Shown in pieces: positions 26,420 through 34,645 of a stretch of DNA of 64,000 nt. How positions within the stretch are numbered: the first letter of the stretch is position 1; each line of letters opens with the position of its first letter. The notes beneath the pieces are model-generated. The model did no database searches and was not told the DNA's origin. It saw nothing but the letters and a program-made list of their open reading frames with translations. The DNA comes from Polynucleobacter difficilis. GTDB taxonomy: Bacteria > Pseudomonadota > Gammaproteobacteria > Burkholderiales > Burkholderiaceae. Made by a program: the position numbers and the translations under genes. The stretch is from the NCBI RefSeq assembly GCF_003065365.1, contig NZ_CP023276.1, positions 496,001 to 560,000 of the forward strand, given 5' to 3'.

Positions 26420-27724
26420 ATGCTGGAGTTAATCACCAAAACCCGCCATTTATCCAAAGCACTGAGTGCGGTACAGCGTTTAACCTCCGAGCGCGGGGAA
26501 TCCAATGCGGTGAGCATGGCCAACGACGTGATCGATAACTACCGCAAGCTCACCAAAGACCAGCACCTTAAATTCTTTACTGCCTGGATTGAAAAGCTCA
26601 GCCCCAATCCAGCGGAGGTCATGGCGGCATCACAAGCCTTTGCGGCAGAGGCCAATGCCCGCAATTACATTCGCTTACAAAAAGTTTCCGAGTCACCTCG
26701 GCAAGAATTTATGCGCCGCTTGAATCGGGGCCTAAATGGCACGGCCGCCGTTGTCGAAATGCGCCGCGATTTATTGCAACTCTTGGACAAAAAACCGGAA
26801 CTGGCTGCAGTGGATTTTGATATGCGCCATCTGCTGTCCTCTTGGTTTAATCCTGGTTTTTTAAAAATGCACCGGGTCGACTGGAAGTCGCCTGCGGAAG
26901 TTTTAGAAAAGCTAATCCAGCACGAGGCAGTCCATGCGATTGATGGCTGGGATGACTTGCGCCGCCGTTTGCAGCCTGACCGGCGCTGCTTTGCATTCTT
27001 TCATCCTCAATTGCCCAATGAGCCATTGATCTTTGTGGAGGTAGCGCTGCTACCAGAGGTGCCTCTGGCGATTGCTCCGCTCGTGGATAAAAAGGCCGAG
27101 ACAGTGACTCAGGTGCAGCAGTACAAGGTGGCCGTTTTTTATTCCATCAGTAACTGCGAGCCTGGTCTGCGCGGTGTGTCGATGGGTAACTTTTTGATCA
27201 AGCGAGTCGCCGAGCAGTTGCACCAGGAGTTCCCTGGTCTAAAAACCTTCATTACGCTCTCACCCGTTCCTGGATTAATCGAATGGATTGCTGCGGGCGC
27301 TAATTTAGGCGATGGCGTGCCGCCTGATCGCCTCAAGCCCGCCTTAAAGATGAAGCGAGATCAGGCTTTACAGGCTTTGGGCCTGGATGCGCAATCGTGG
27401 GCCGAGCGCTTAAGCAACGGCTGGCATCCGGACAATGCCTCATCAAAGGAGAAGGACGCGCTTCTTTGCCTTACGGCCATTTACTTGGGTCTCGCATCAA
27501 CTGGGCGCCAAGGTAATCCCGTTGCCAAGTTCCATTTGGGCAATGGCGCCAAGCTGCACCTGATTAATTGGGCCGGGGATTTATCGCGCAAGGGCTTACG
27601 TCAATCTGCCGGCATTATGGTTAATTACCTGTATGACCTCTCCAGCGTGGAAGAGAATCATGAGCGCTTTGTGAACGGGGAAATCATGTATTCCAGGGCG
27701 GTAGCCAAGCTCATGAGTGTTTAG
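26420..27724 (+). CDS. Malonyl-CoA decarboxylase
   Basis: A 434-residue MCD-family enzyme that decarboxylates malonyl-CoA to acetyl-CoA. The helical N-terminal domain (residues 1 to about 165) is followed by a GNAT-fold catalytic domain with HEAVHAIDGWDDLRRRL, FFHPQLPNEPLIFVEVAL, SISNCEPGLRGVSMGNFLIKR and FITLSPVPGLIEW, the last holding the catalytic Ser/His region. AAGGA seven bases before the ATG supports the start. The next gene encodes malonyl-CoA synthetase, so the pair converts malonate to acetyl-CoA. No malonate carrier or MatR-type regulator is adjacent. The C-terminus lacks an obvious SKL peroxisomal signal, as expected in bacteria. Confidence 0.93.
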   Translation: MLELITKTRHLSKALSAVQRLTSERGESNAVSMANDVIDNYRKLTKDQHLKFFTAWIEKLSPNPAEVMAASQAFAAEANARNYIRLQKVSESPRQEFMRRLNRGLNGTAAVVEMRRDLLQLLDKKPELAAVDFDMRHLLSSWFNPGFLKMHRVDWKSPAEVLEKLIQHEAVHAIDGWDDLRRRLQPDRRCFAFFHPQLPNEPLIFVEVALLPEVPLAIAPLVDKKAETVTQVQQYKVAVFYSISNCEPGLRGVSMGNFLIKRVAEQLHQEFPGLKTFITLSPVPGLIEWIAAGANLGDGVPPDRLKPALKMKRDQALQALGLDAQSWAERLSNGWHPDNASSKEKDALLCLTAIYLGLASTGRQGNPVAKFHLGNGAKLHLINWAGDLSRKGLRQSAGIMVNYLYDLSSVEENHERFVNGEIMYSRAVAKLMSV

Positions 27725-27822
27725 CGCGTCAACCGTCGCTAGACCGTAAAATGGAGTTTTAGCCGCTCAGAAAATCCTGGGTTAACACGTTGCACCAATC
27801 AATTGTTTGTTGTGGGGTAGTT

Positions 27823-29346
27823 ATGAATTTGTATTCGGTATTAGAAAACGGGTTTCCAAAAGATCGCCAGTCTTGCGCCCTAGAAACGCACGATGGTTTG
27901 TATTACTCTTGGAGCGATCTGGAGCGCGCTACTGCGATGATGGCGAACTTGCTTCAGGGATTGGGTATACCGAAGGGTTCCCGCGTTGCGGTTCAGGTTG
28001 AAAAGTCACCTGAAGCTCTATTTTTGTATTTGGCCACCCTCAAAGCCGGCTATGTTTACCTGCCACTGAACACCGCCTACCAAGCTGCCGAGATCGAATA
28101 CTTTATTCAAAATGCGGAACCCGCAGTGATGGTTTGCAGCAGCAAGAATTTTTCTTGGGTATCGAAGATTGCATTTAAGTCAGGCACCCGCCACGTCTTT
28201 ACGCTTGATGACAACCGCACTGGTACCCTTTTAGAGCGTGCTGCCGCGCAGAGCGATCGTTTTAAAACCGTCGCTCGTAGCGATGATGATCTGGCTGCGA
28301 TTTTGTATACCTCAGGCACTACCGGCCGCAGTAAAGGCGCCATGCTCACGCACAAAAACTTGAGCAGCAATGCCCTCGTCTTGCAGAAATTTTGGGGCTG
28401 GAAAAAAGGCGATGTGTTGTTGCATGCCTTGCCGATCTTTCATGTGCATGGACTGTTTGTTGCAGCCCATGGCGCTCTGATCAACGGTAGCAAAATGATT
28501 TGGTTACCCCGCCTGGATACCGCAGCATTGATTCAGAATATGCCGCGTTCAACGGTGATGATGGGCGTGCCAACCTTCTATGTTCGCCTCTTAGCCGATA
28601 AAAACTTCACCAAAGCCGTATGCCGGAATATGCGCCTCTTTGTATCTGGATCTGCGCCACTCCTCACGGAGACGTTCAATACCTTTAAAGAATTGACTGG
28701 CGAAACCATTCTTGAGCGTTACGGCATGAGCGAAACCGTGATGTTGGTATCGAACCCATATCAAGGTGCTCGGGTTGGTGGTTCGGTTGGCTTGCCACTT
28801 ACCGGCGTGAAAGTGCGCGTAGTCGATGAAAACAATAAGCCATGTGCGGTTAATGAGATTGGCAGCATTCAGGTAAAGGGTCCTAACGTATTTAAGGGCT
28901 ACTGGCGTATGCCAGAAAAGACGGCTGAAGAATTTACTGCCGATGGCTGGTTTAAAACCGGCGACGTTGGCCGCTTCGGTGGCATGGCCAACGGCGCTAA
29001 AGTGCCAGACAATTATTTGTGCATCGTCGGTCGCAGTAAGGACTTAATTATCTCGGGTGGCTATAACGTCTACCCAAAAGAAATTGAAAGCTTTATTGAC
29101 GACATGGATGGCGTGGACGAAAGTGCGGTGATTGGTGTGCCGCATCCTGATTTTGGTGAGGCAGTCATGGCTATTGTGGTTGCAAAGCCGGGCGCTAAGC
29201 TGGATTCAAAAGCCATGATTGATGCGCTGAAGGGACAAATTGCGAACTTCAAAGTACCGAAGCGCATTGAGATCGTTGCTGACTTGCCACGCAATGCGAT
29301 GGGTAAAGTACAAAAAAATATTCTGCGTCAGCAATACACCGCGTAA
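27823..29346 (+). CDS. matB: Malonyl-CoA synthetase (MatB-like)
   Basis: A 507-residue acyl-CoA synthetase of the ANL superfamily. The adenylate motif is AAILYTSGTTGRSKGAMLTHKNL, then LPIFHVHGLFVA, ERYGMSETVM, GWFKTGDVGR, GRSKDLIISGGYNVYPKEIE, and the catalytic lysine near the end in PRNAMGKVQKN. FHVHGLFVAAHGAL and the order of blocks fit MatB, and the adjacent malonyl-CoA decarboxylase strongly supports malonate as substrate. ATG 27823 has GGGG upstream and gives the usual N-terminus; an upstream TTG frame at 27790 is unlikely. Confidence 0.92.
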   Translation: MNLYSVLENGFPKDRQSCALETHDGLYYSWSDLERATAMMANLLQGLGIPKGSRVAVQVEKSPEALFLYLATLKAGYVYLPLNTAYQAAEIEYFIQNAEPAVMVCSSKNFSWVSKIAFKSGTRHVFTLDDNRTGTLLERAAAQSDRFKTVARSDDDLAAILYTSGTTGRSKGAMLTHKNLSSNALVLQKFWGWKKGDVLLHALPIFHVHGLFVAAHGALINGSKMIWLPRLDTAALIQNMPRSTVMMGVPTFYVRLLADKNFTKAVCRNMRLFVSGSAPLLTETFNTFKELTGETILERYGMSETVMLVSNPYQGARVGGSVGLPLTGVKVRVVDENNKPCAVNEIGSIQVKGPNVFKGYWRMPEKTAEEFTADGWFKTGDVGRFGGMANGAKVPDNYLCIVGRSKDLIISGGYNVYPKEIESFIDDMDGVDESAVIGVPHPDFGEAVMAIVVAKPGAKLDSKAMIDALKGQIANFKVPKRIEIVADLPRNAMGKVQKNILRQQYTA

Positions 29347-29351
29347 TTCAA

Positions 29352-30170
29352 TTACATACCAAATGCCTTGCGGCTTTCATTGAACATGAAGGCCGCAAGA
29401 AAAAACAGCATGACACCAAATACCCGCTTGAGGTTTACGGTATTCATGCTCCGAGCCATTTTGGCACCAAGCGGAGCGGTAAATATGCTCGCTGCAACAA
29501 TGCAAGCAACGGCTGGTAAGTAGATATAGCCCAGAGAACCTGAGGGCAGGCCGGGGTGGTTCCAGCTGCCCACCACATAACCAATGGTGGCCGCGACTGC
29601 GATTGGAAAGCCCAGACCCGAGGCGGATGCCATCGCCACGTGCGGCGTGACATTACACCAAATCATGAACGGCACTGTAACGAATGCGCCCCCTGCACCA
29701 AGCAAGCTGGATAGTGCGCCAACAAAACTGCCAAAGGAAAACAAACCTAACTTGCCTGGCAATTGACGGCCGGGCTTGGGTTTTTTATTGATGAACATTT
29801 GTATTGAGCTGTAGACAATAAACAGCGCAAAGAACAGTGACAACCAGCCGGTAGGAAAGGCATCAAACAGCTCACTGCCGCCGATCAGGCCGCCCGCAAT
29901 AATGCCAGGCGTTAAAGCAATAACCAGTTTCCAATCGATGGTGCCATGTTTGTGGTGTGCCCGAATCGCAGAAAGCGATGTAAAGAGAATGGTTGCCATA
30001 CCAGTCGCAATCGCCATATGAACAATAATGCTCTGATCAAATTGCTGGTGATTAAAGACAATAATCATGAATGGGACGAGAATCATCCCCCCGCCGATGC
30101 CGAGCATGCCAGCCAATACACCAGACACAGCCCCACAGGTAACCAAAATCAAAATATCGATTAATTCCAA
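29352..30170 (-). CDS. TauE/SafE family sulfite exporter-like permease
   Basis: A 272-residue membrane protein with about eight helices and the internal repeat typical of TauE/SafE: GAVSGVLAGMLGIGGGMILVPFMI near the N-terminus and GSFVGALSSLLGAGGAFVTVPFMI near residue 152. Members export organosulfonates, sulfite or related anions; this one's substrate is unknown. The start is TTG at 30170; no ATG occurs before the first conserved helix. The gene lies downstream of 6S RNA where many gammaproteobacteria carry ygfA, and ends convergently beside matB, leaving only five bases. Confidence 0.9.
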   Translation of the reverse strand: MELIDILILVTCGAVSGVLAGMLGIGGGMILVPFMIIVFNHQQFDQSIIVHMAIATGMATILFTSLSAIRAHHKHGTIDWKLVIALTPGIIAGGLIGGSELFDAFPTGWLSLFFALFIVYSSIQMFINKKPKPGRQLPGKLGLFSFGSFVGALSSLLGAGGAFVTVPFMIWCNVTPHVAMASASGLGFPIAVAATIGYVVGSWNHPGLPSGSLGYIYLPAVACIVAASIFTAPLGAKMARSMNTVNLKRVFGVMLFFLAAFMFNESRKAFGM

Positions 30171-30171
30171 A

Positions 30172-30355
30172 CTGAATTCCCCGCCTTAGCCGCTAGGCCC
30201 TTATCCTGAACCCTCGGGTTCAAGGTGGAGCGGCCGCCATGCTTCGGGTGCACTAAGCAGCGCAGGGAGTGAGCAGCTCGAGGCTGCCACTGTACGGTTG
30301 CGAAACGCTCACGCCCACATTGCAAAGATCGCTCCGTATGCTTGCGCATCGGTTC
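30172..30355 (-). ncRNA. ssrS: 6S RNA
   Basis: Directly downstream of zapA on the same strand, as in E. coli. The reverse strand carries CCTTGAACCC-GA-GGGTTCAGG at 30225-30205, nearly identical to the conserved E. coli 6S hairpin. Another hairpin, GCAGC-CTCGA-GCTGC, lies where the apical part would be. 6S RNA mimics an open promoter and binds sigma-70 RNA polymerase in stationary phase. The ends are estimated from the E. coli hairpin-to-end distances and are uncertain by about ten to twenty bases; I could not pair the terminal stem convincingly. Confidence 0.72.
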
Positions 30356-30722
30356 AAAGATCTATTGGCCTTGGCGAGCCAGGCAGGGAAAGGGTTTGTA
30401 GCAAAGTATCCACTTGTAACTCGAGGCCTTTGATTTCGGCTTCGAGCCGTGCTACCTCGTCCGGATGGACTGCTGCAGACTGTGTCGATAACTGCGCTGC
30501 GGTATCTGCAGCTAGACGTTTACTTGAAATCAGATCGCCAGCAAGTTTAAGGGCAGCCATCATGGTGGCGCGCTCGATGCTGCGGTTGCCACCTGTAATC
30601 GCTAGCTGAATTTGTTCGTCAACCAAAGTGCAAGCCTCGCGCAACAGGGGCTCATGCTCAGTAGTGGTGGCCAGCGTGATTTTTTGGCCTGCGAGCGTGA
30701 CCTCAATGCGTTGTTGGCTCAT
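30354..30722 (-). CDS. zapA: Cell division protein ZapA
   Basis: A 122-residue ZapA that bundles FtsZ filaments at the division site. The start MSQQRIEVTLAGQKITLATT and the block RATMMAALKLAGDLIS are family features, followed by a C-terminal coiled coil (residues about 65-110). I chose the ATG at 30722, because an AGG binding site lies eight bases before it; the ATG at 30728 is too close. It overlaps the upstream ZapB-like gene by about 20 bases. Confidence 0.92.
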   Translation of the reverse strand: MSQQRIEVTLAGQKITLATTTEHEPLLREACTLVDEQIQLAITGGNRSIERATMMAALKLAGDLISSKRLAADTAAQLSTQSAAVHPDEVARLEAEIKGLELQVDTLLQTLSLPGSPRPIDL

Positions 30723-30981
30723 GATCATCGCCTGAAATAGTGGGGTTGGGTTCGTCAGTAGCTAGTAAGTTCAGTTGCCGTGTATCGCTTTGCTCAGGCA
30801 GTCGACTCAAAATATGCTGGATGCGATTTTGCGCATCCGCTATCTTGGTTTCGAGTCGCAGGCGATCTTGGCGTGCCTCTTCGATGGCTTTAGTTGCCAG
30901 CGTGAGTTTGTCTTTGAGCCGAACTATTGCTCGGTTTAAATTACTTAAAGAAGACTCGGAGGAGGGGAATGAATCGCTCAT
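30703..30981 (-). CDS. Small coiled-coil protein upstream of zapA (ZapB-like)
   Basis: A 92-residue acidic protein with a predicted coiled coil spanning about residues 12-62 (NRAIVRLKDKL and IADAQNRIQHI have heptad-like spacing). The position before zapA and the overlap with it are the pattern of the short TIGR02449/ZapB-like proteins in betaproteobacteria. It may link FtsZ-bound ZapA to other divisome parts. The disordered tail is rich in Asp, Glu and Pro. Function is inferred from context only. Confidence 0.75.
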   Translation of the reverse strand: MSDSFPSSESSLSNLNRAIVRLKDKLTLATKAIEEARQDRLRLETKIADAQNRIQHILSRLPEQSDTRQLNLLATDEPNPTISGDDHEPTTH

Positions 30982-31036
30982 TGATACATTGTAGCCTCTG
31001 AGTTAGGCCATGAGCAGCACCAAGATGACTGGTTTA

Positions 31037-31807
31037 TTACCGAGTCAGGGCAACCCAGTGTTTGCCTAGCTTGGTTAGCTCAATGCGCCCATCAAATAGA
31101 TCAATCAAAGCCTGGTGGGTTAGTGGATCATCACTTTTACCCTGATGATGGACCCCTTTTTTGCCCAAAAGAATTAGGTTCTCGGCCTGCAAGGCAAACT
31201 GAATTTCATGTAAAACGGTGATGCTGGTTTTACCCTGATCAGATAGCGTGGTTTGCCATTGCAGCCAATCGGCCTGATGCGGCGGGTCTAGATTAGCAAT
31301 CGGCTCATCCATCAGTAGGGTGTCAGCTTGAACAGCAAAGAGCCTGGCGAGCAAAACGCGCTGACGCTCGCCTCCCGACAGTTGACTAAAAAAGCGCTCG
31401 CGCAAATCCCACACAGCCGTTTGACGCATCGCCTGCTCAACCACGAGGTGATCGTCGGCACTGGCAATGGAAAGCCAGTTTTGATGAGGCAATCGACCCA
31501 GCATGGCAATGTCGTATACCCGCAGACCAACATCAAGATTGTCCGACGTCGCCGTTGCCTGCTCGAGCCAAGCAATCTGTTGCGCACGCGCCTTGGTAGT
31601 AATCGAATGAAGCTCTACTCCCCCAATCTGAATCGAGCCCTCATATGGCAAGAGTCCAGCAAGGGCTTGAACGAGGGTGGATTTGCCCGCCCCATTGGAG
31701 CCGACAATGCTAGTCCACTCACCCCCAGGAATAGCAAGATCGATGTTGTGCAAAACAACGGTGTTATTGCGGGATAAAGAAACGTTACGAAGCTCTATTG
31801 GACTCAT
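31037..31807 (-). CDS. Cobalamin/metal-chelate ABC transporter ATP-binding protein (BtuD-like)
   Basis: A 256-residue ATPase of the FecE/BtuD/HmuV group. Walker A is VGSNGAGKSTLVQ near residue 40, the signature FSQLSGGERQRVLLARL, Walker B TLLMDEPIANLDP, and the switch His in ITVLHEI. It is the last gene of the unit starting at btuB or at the ATP-pyrophosphatase gene and overlaps the permease gene by four bases. Cobalamin as cargo follows from the riboswitch and btuB upstream. Confidence 0.88.
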   Translation of the reverse strand: MSPIELRNVSLSRNNTVVLHNIDLAIPGGEWTSIVGSNGAGKSTLVQALAGLLPYEGSIQIGGVELHSITTKARAQQIAWLEQATATSDNLDVGLRVYDIAMLGRLPHQNWLSIASADDHLVVEQAMRQTAVWDLRERFFSQLSGGERQRVLLARLFAVQADTLLMDEPIANLDPPHQADWLQWQTTLSDQGKTSITVLHEIQFALQAENLILLGKKGVHHQGKSDDPLTHQALIDLFDGRIELTKLGKHWVALTR

Positions 31808-32772
31808 GCGCTTATCCCTAAGGTCTGACGCCGGAGCAAGAGCAGTAAATACGAGCCGCCGAGCACTGCAGTAACTATTCCGACGGGAAGTTCTAGGGGT
31901 GCTAAGACCGTACGCGCTAGTAAATCAGATGCTAGCAATAGGATGCCACCGGCCAAGCTAGACATCAGCAGATGCATGCGTTGCGAGCCATTGGCAAAGC
32001 GGCGAACCAGGTGGGGCGCTGCAAGGCCGATGAATGCAATCAGCCCAGTTTGCGCGACAGCAGCACCTGTAGCCAGTGCGAGAACAGCAATTAAACCCAG
32101 GCGCATGTGATCAATCGGAAGACCAAGCGTTTTAGCGGTACTTTCGCCAAGGCTCAGGGCATTTAATGCCGCACTCAAGAGTAATGTGATTGCGATACAC
32201 GCAAGCCAAACCAAGAGCATGAGCCAGACGCCATGCCAATCCAGCAGACTGGTGTTGCCGAGCATGAATGCCTGAAAGCGCTGATAGAGGTCGGGGCGAA
32301 CAAAAGTAAAGAGCGCGTTACCTGCGCCAAGGATGACGCTAATCACGACACCCGATAGTAAAAGTCGTAAGGAGCTGCGATAACCACCAGCCAGAATCAG
32401 CGCCGCAACAACACCTAGCAGCGCGCCAATAAAAGCACCGCTGTTAAGTCCAATTAACGCAAGCCCAGAATCAGCAATCGCGTGGGAAAAGCCTAAAACA
32501 AGTGCGACACCCATTAAGGCTCCAGATGCACTACCTAGTAAATACGGATCAGCCAAAGGATTGCGAAATACACCTTGCGCAATCGCACCGGCTAAGCCCA
32601 GTAGAGCGCCAGCCAGCCATGCCCCTGCAGAGCGCGGCAAGCGAATGTCAAAAACGATTGCAGAGTCAGTGCTCCAGATAACCCCACCACTACCGAGCAA
32701 TGCACCCAAGCATAGCAATGCAATGCTGATCAGCAGCAAAGCAAGAACACGGGGAAATAAAGTAGGGCGCAT
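31804..32772 (-). CDS. Cobalamin ABC transporter permease (BtuC-like, FecCD family)
   Basis: A 322-residue FecCD-family permease with about ten membrane helices. DIRLPRSAGAWLAGALLGLAGA near residue 50 and RNPLADPYLLGSASGA are the family hallmarks, and GLIAFIGLAAPHLVRRFANGSQRM is the ATPase-contact region. The start ATG 32772 lies 11 bases after the btuF stop; the open frame runs further back into btuF, but a start there would give an N-terminus without support. It would move vitamin B12 across the inner membrane with the adjacent ATPase and binding protein. Confidence 0.9.
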   Translation of the reverse strand: MRPTLFPRVLALLLISIALLCLGALLGSGGVIWSTDSAIVFDIRLPRSAGAWLAGALLGLAGAIAQGVFRNPLADPYLLGSASGALMGVALVLGFSHAIADSGLALIGLNSGAFIGALLGVVAALILAGGYRSSLRLLLSGVVISVILGAGNALFTFVRPDLYQRFQAFMLGNTSLLDWHGVWLMLLVWLACIAITLLLSAALNALSLGESTAKTLGLPIDHMRLGLIAVLALATGAAVAQTGLIAFIGLAAPHLVRRFANGSQRMHLLMSSLAGGILLLASDLLARTVLAPLELPVGIVTAVLGGSYLLLLLRRQTLGISA

Positions 32773-32783
32773 ACCGCAGACTA

Positions 32784-33692
32784 TCACTTGGGCAGTAAGC
32801 GTATCGCGCAATCGCCGATAAGGGCTGCTGCTTCACCCATGCGCGGGCCGGGGCGAACGAGTACGTCTGCTTGTGCTGCCGAAAAGAAGCAGATCCGATT
32901 ACCCTGAATCGCTGGAATGGATTTCCAGCCGGGGCGCTGTGCCAATTGTTTCGCCGAAGCTTCAGTCGTCATAATCAAATCAGGTCTAGACTGCACTACG
33001 AATTCTGGGTTGATCTTCGGAAAGGCGCCCATCTTTTCCGTAGCAATGTTTTGCATGCCCAGTCGATCGAGTAATTCACCAATGAAAGAGGTTTTGCCAG
33101 CTGCAAACGGCGCAGCGTTCACTTCAAAGTAAACCCGGGCTGCTTTTTGTGACGGTGATAGCGCACGATTGGCCCGAGCAATGTCAAGCTGGATACGCTC
33201 CCATACGGCGTCTGATTCATTAGAGCCTAAAACCATATCCAGTCTCCGTAAGGTGCGCTGCACATCGGCCATGGACTGCACATCAAATGCCATTACTGAA
33301 ATGCCTAAGGACTGCAAGCGCGCAATAAGAGCAGATGATTTTTCAACTAAGACCAAGTCTGGCTTTAGACGGACAATGCCCTCAATGTTGGCATCGGCAA
33401 TGCCGCCCAAGCGAGGCAAAGTATCAAGCGACTTCGGCCAATTGGAAAATCGATCGACTCCCACCAAAACAGAACACTTGCCCAGAGCACATACAGATTC
33501 AGTCAAAGAGGGAAGCATGCTGATTACGCGCTGGGCAGGAGTGCCTAAGCGAATCTCGACACCGCGACTGTCTTTAACTGCGATGCTCGCAAATGCAGTG
33601 GTGCTGAAAAATAGAAAATACGCGCTACTACAAAATAGCAAAGAAAATCTACGACAGATTCTTTGTTGTTGGAATAGGCTAATTAACTTCAT
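32784..33692 (-). CDS. Cobalamin-binding periplasmic protein (BtuF-like)
   Basis: A 302-residue type III substrate-binding protein with a signal peptide (LLFCSSAYFLFFSTTAFAS, cleavage near residue 36). RVISMLPSLTESVCALG is the BtuF-type start of the mature domain, DANIEGIVRLKPDLVLVE the hinge region, and PGPRMGEAAALIG the C-terminal helix. It delivers B12 from the outer-membrane receptor to the FecCD-type permease. Siderophore binding cannot be excluded by sequence alone, but the riboswitch argues for cobalamin. It follows the ATP-pyrophosphatase gene by 46 bases. Confidence 0.88.
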   Translation of the reverse strand: MKLISLFQQQRICRRFSLLFCSSAYFLFFSTTAFASIAVKDSRGVEIRLGTPAQRVISMLPSLTESVCALGKCSVLVGVDRFSNWPKSLDTLPRLGGIADANIEGIVRLKPDLVLVEKSSALIARLQSLGISVMAFDVQSMADVQRTLRRLDMVLGSNESDAVWERIQLDIARANRALSPSQKAARVYFEVNAAPFAAGKTSFIGELLDRLGMQNIATEKMGAFPKINPEFVVQSRPDLIMTTEASAKQLAQRPGWKSIPAIQGNRICFFSAAQADVLVRPGPRMGEAAALIGDCAIRLLPK

Positions 33693-33738
33693 TGCAAATT
33701 TTTTCTTGGGAGTTTTGCATCTACTAAAGACATATCAC

Positions 33739-34581
33739 TCAAACAAGACTATCAACATAAGCAATCCAATTTGATGGGTAAACAAAAGTATGCCCCTCCC
33801 CATTTTCAAGCATGACATCAATGCCATGTTTTTTTAACTCCACAATTAATTCTGGGGTGTATGGAGTACCAGTCGGCAAAAATCCGTTGGGTGTTTTTAC
33901 TTCAGTCGATAAAGTAATGGATAGATCCATCTCTTTTTTATATTCCCATAATTTAGCAAGAAGTTCCTCGTAATGGGTCCCAAAAAGAGGAGTGGATACT
34001 TCGTACTCAGACCAAGTGTCAACTCGCCATTTACGAATGTCTTCTAAGTGCAAGTCACCAAAAACTAATCGCTCAATAGAGTTGCTTGTTCGATCTTGAA
34101 TCATATTTAGAGCCTCTTTAATAGCACTTTTATAGTCACTATTGGGATGAAGGGGAGCTAAGCATAAAGGGGTCTTTAAGAACTCGGATTGCTTTGCAAT
34201 ATTTTTAATATGAATATCTTGAATTGAGACATGATTTGTAAGCACACCAAAACTCGTGAGTAATACGACATTTCTATTTTGTTCAAATAGGTGCATTAAT
34301 GTTAAAAAACTATCCTTCCCACCAGACCAAAAGAGAATATCCAGCCCACCTTTTCTTGGAATCCAATTCATTAGTATTGGATTAGTTATTTGCCGTTGAG
34401 AATTTTGAAGATCATCGACATTAATATGACCATAAGGACAGTGACGGCATGAGTTCCCGCAGCATTTGCCCTGCCTTAGGAGGCTATCGCCTGTTAATAC
34501 TTGATATCCTGTGGCAGGGTCAATATAAGTACTGCGACCCTCCTTGCATGCTTCTAAATGCAATTCATCTACATTAACCAT
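33739..34581 (-). CDS. DUF5522-like / Dph6-type ATP pyrophosphatase fusion in the B12 operon
   Basis: About 280 residues from ATG 34581. Residues 1 to about 55 hold a cysteine motif GKCCGNSCRHCPYGH of the DUF5522 kind. Residues about 70-280 are an N-type ATP pyrophosphatase of the COG2102/Dph6 family: the PP-loop is FWSGGKDSFLT and the conserved block is VFGDLHLEDIRKWR, which in diphthamide synthases contacts the substrate. Bacteria make no diphthamide, so the role differs. It sits between btuB and btuF, downstream of a cobalamin riboswitch, so a job in corrinoid handling, such as ATP-dependent amide formation, is a reasonable guess. The gene is A+T rich. An ATG at 34629 is possible but adds an unsupported leader. 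Confidence 0.8.
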   Translation of the reverse strand: MVNVDELHLEACKEGRSTYIDPATGYQVLTGDSLLRQGKCCGNSCRHCPYGHINVDDLQNSQRQITNPILMNWIPRKGGLDILFWSGGKDSFLTLMHLFEQNRNVVLLTSFGVLTNHVSIQDIHIKNIAKQSEFLKTPLCLAPLHPNSDYKSAIKEALNMIQDRTSNSIERLVFGDLHLEDIRKWRVDTWSEYEVSTPLFGTHYEELLAKLWEYKKEMDLSITLSTEVKTPNGFLPTGTPYTPELIVELKKHGIDVMLENGEGHTFVYPSNWIAYVDSLV

Positions 34582-34601
34582 AATTACCACCCTCACTATA
34601 C

Positions 34602-34627
34602 AAACAAAAGGCCACCTAATGGTGGCC
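34602..34627 (-). terminator. Intrinsic-terminator hairpin after btuB
   Basis: Reading the minus strand, GGCCACC-ATTA-GGTGGCC (34627-34610) pairs perfectly over seven bases and is followed by TTTTGTTT. It lies just past the btuB stop and 21 bases before the next start. It probably stops part of the btuB transcripts, lowering expression of the downstream genes. Confidence 0.75.
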
Positions 34628-34645
34628 ATAGATCGATAAAGATCT

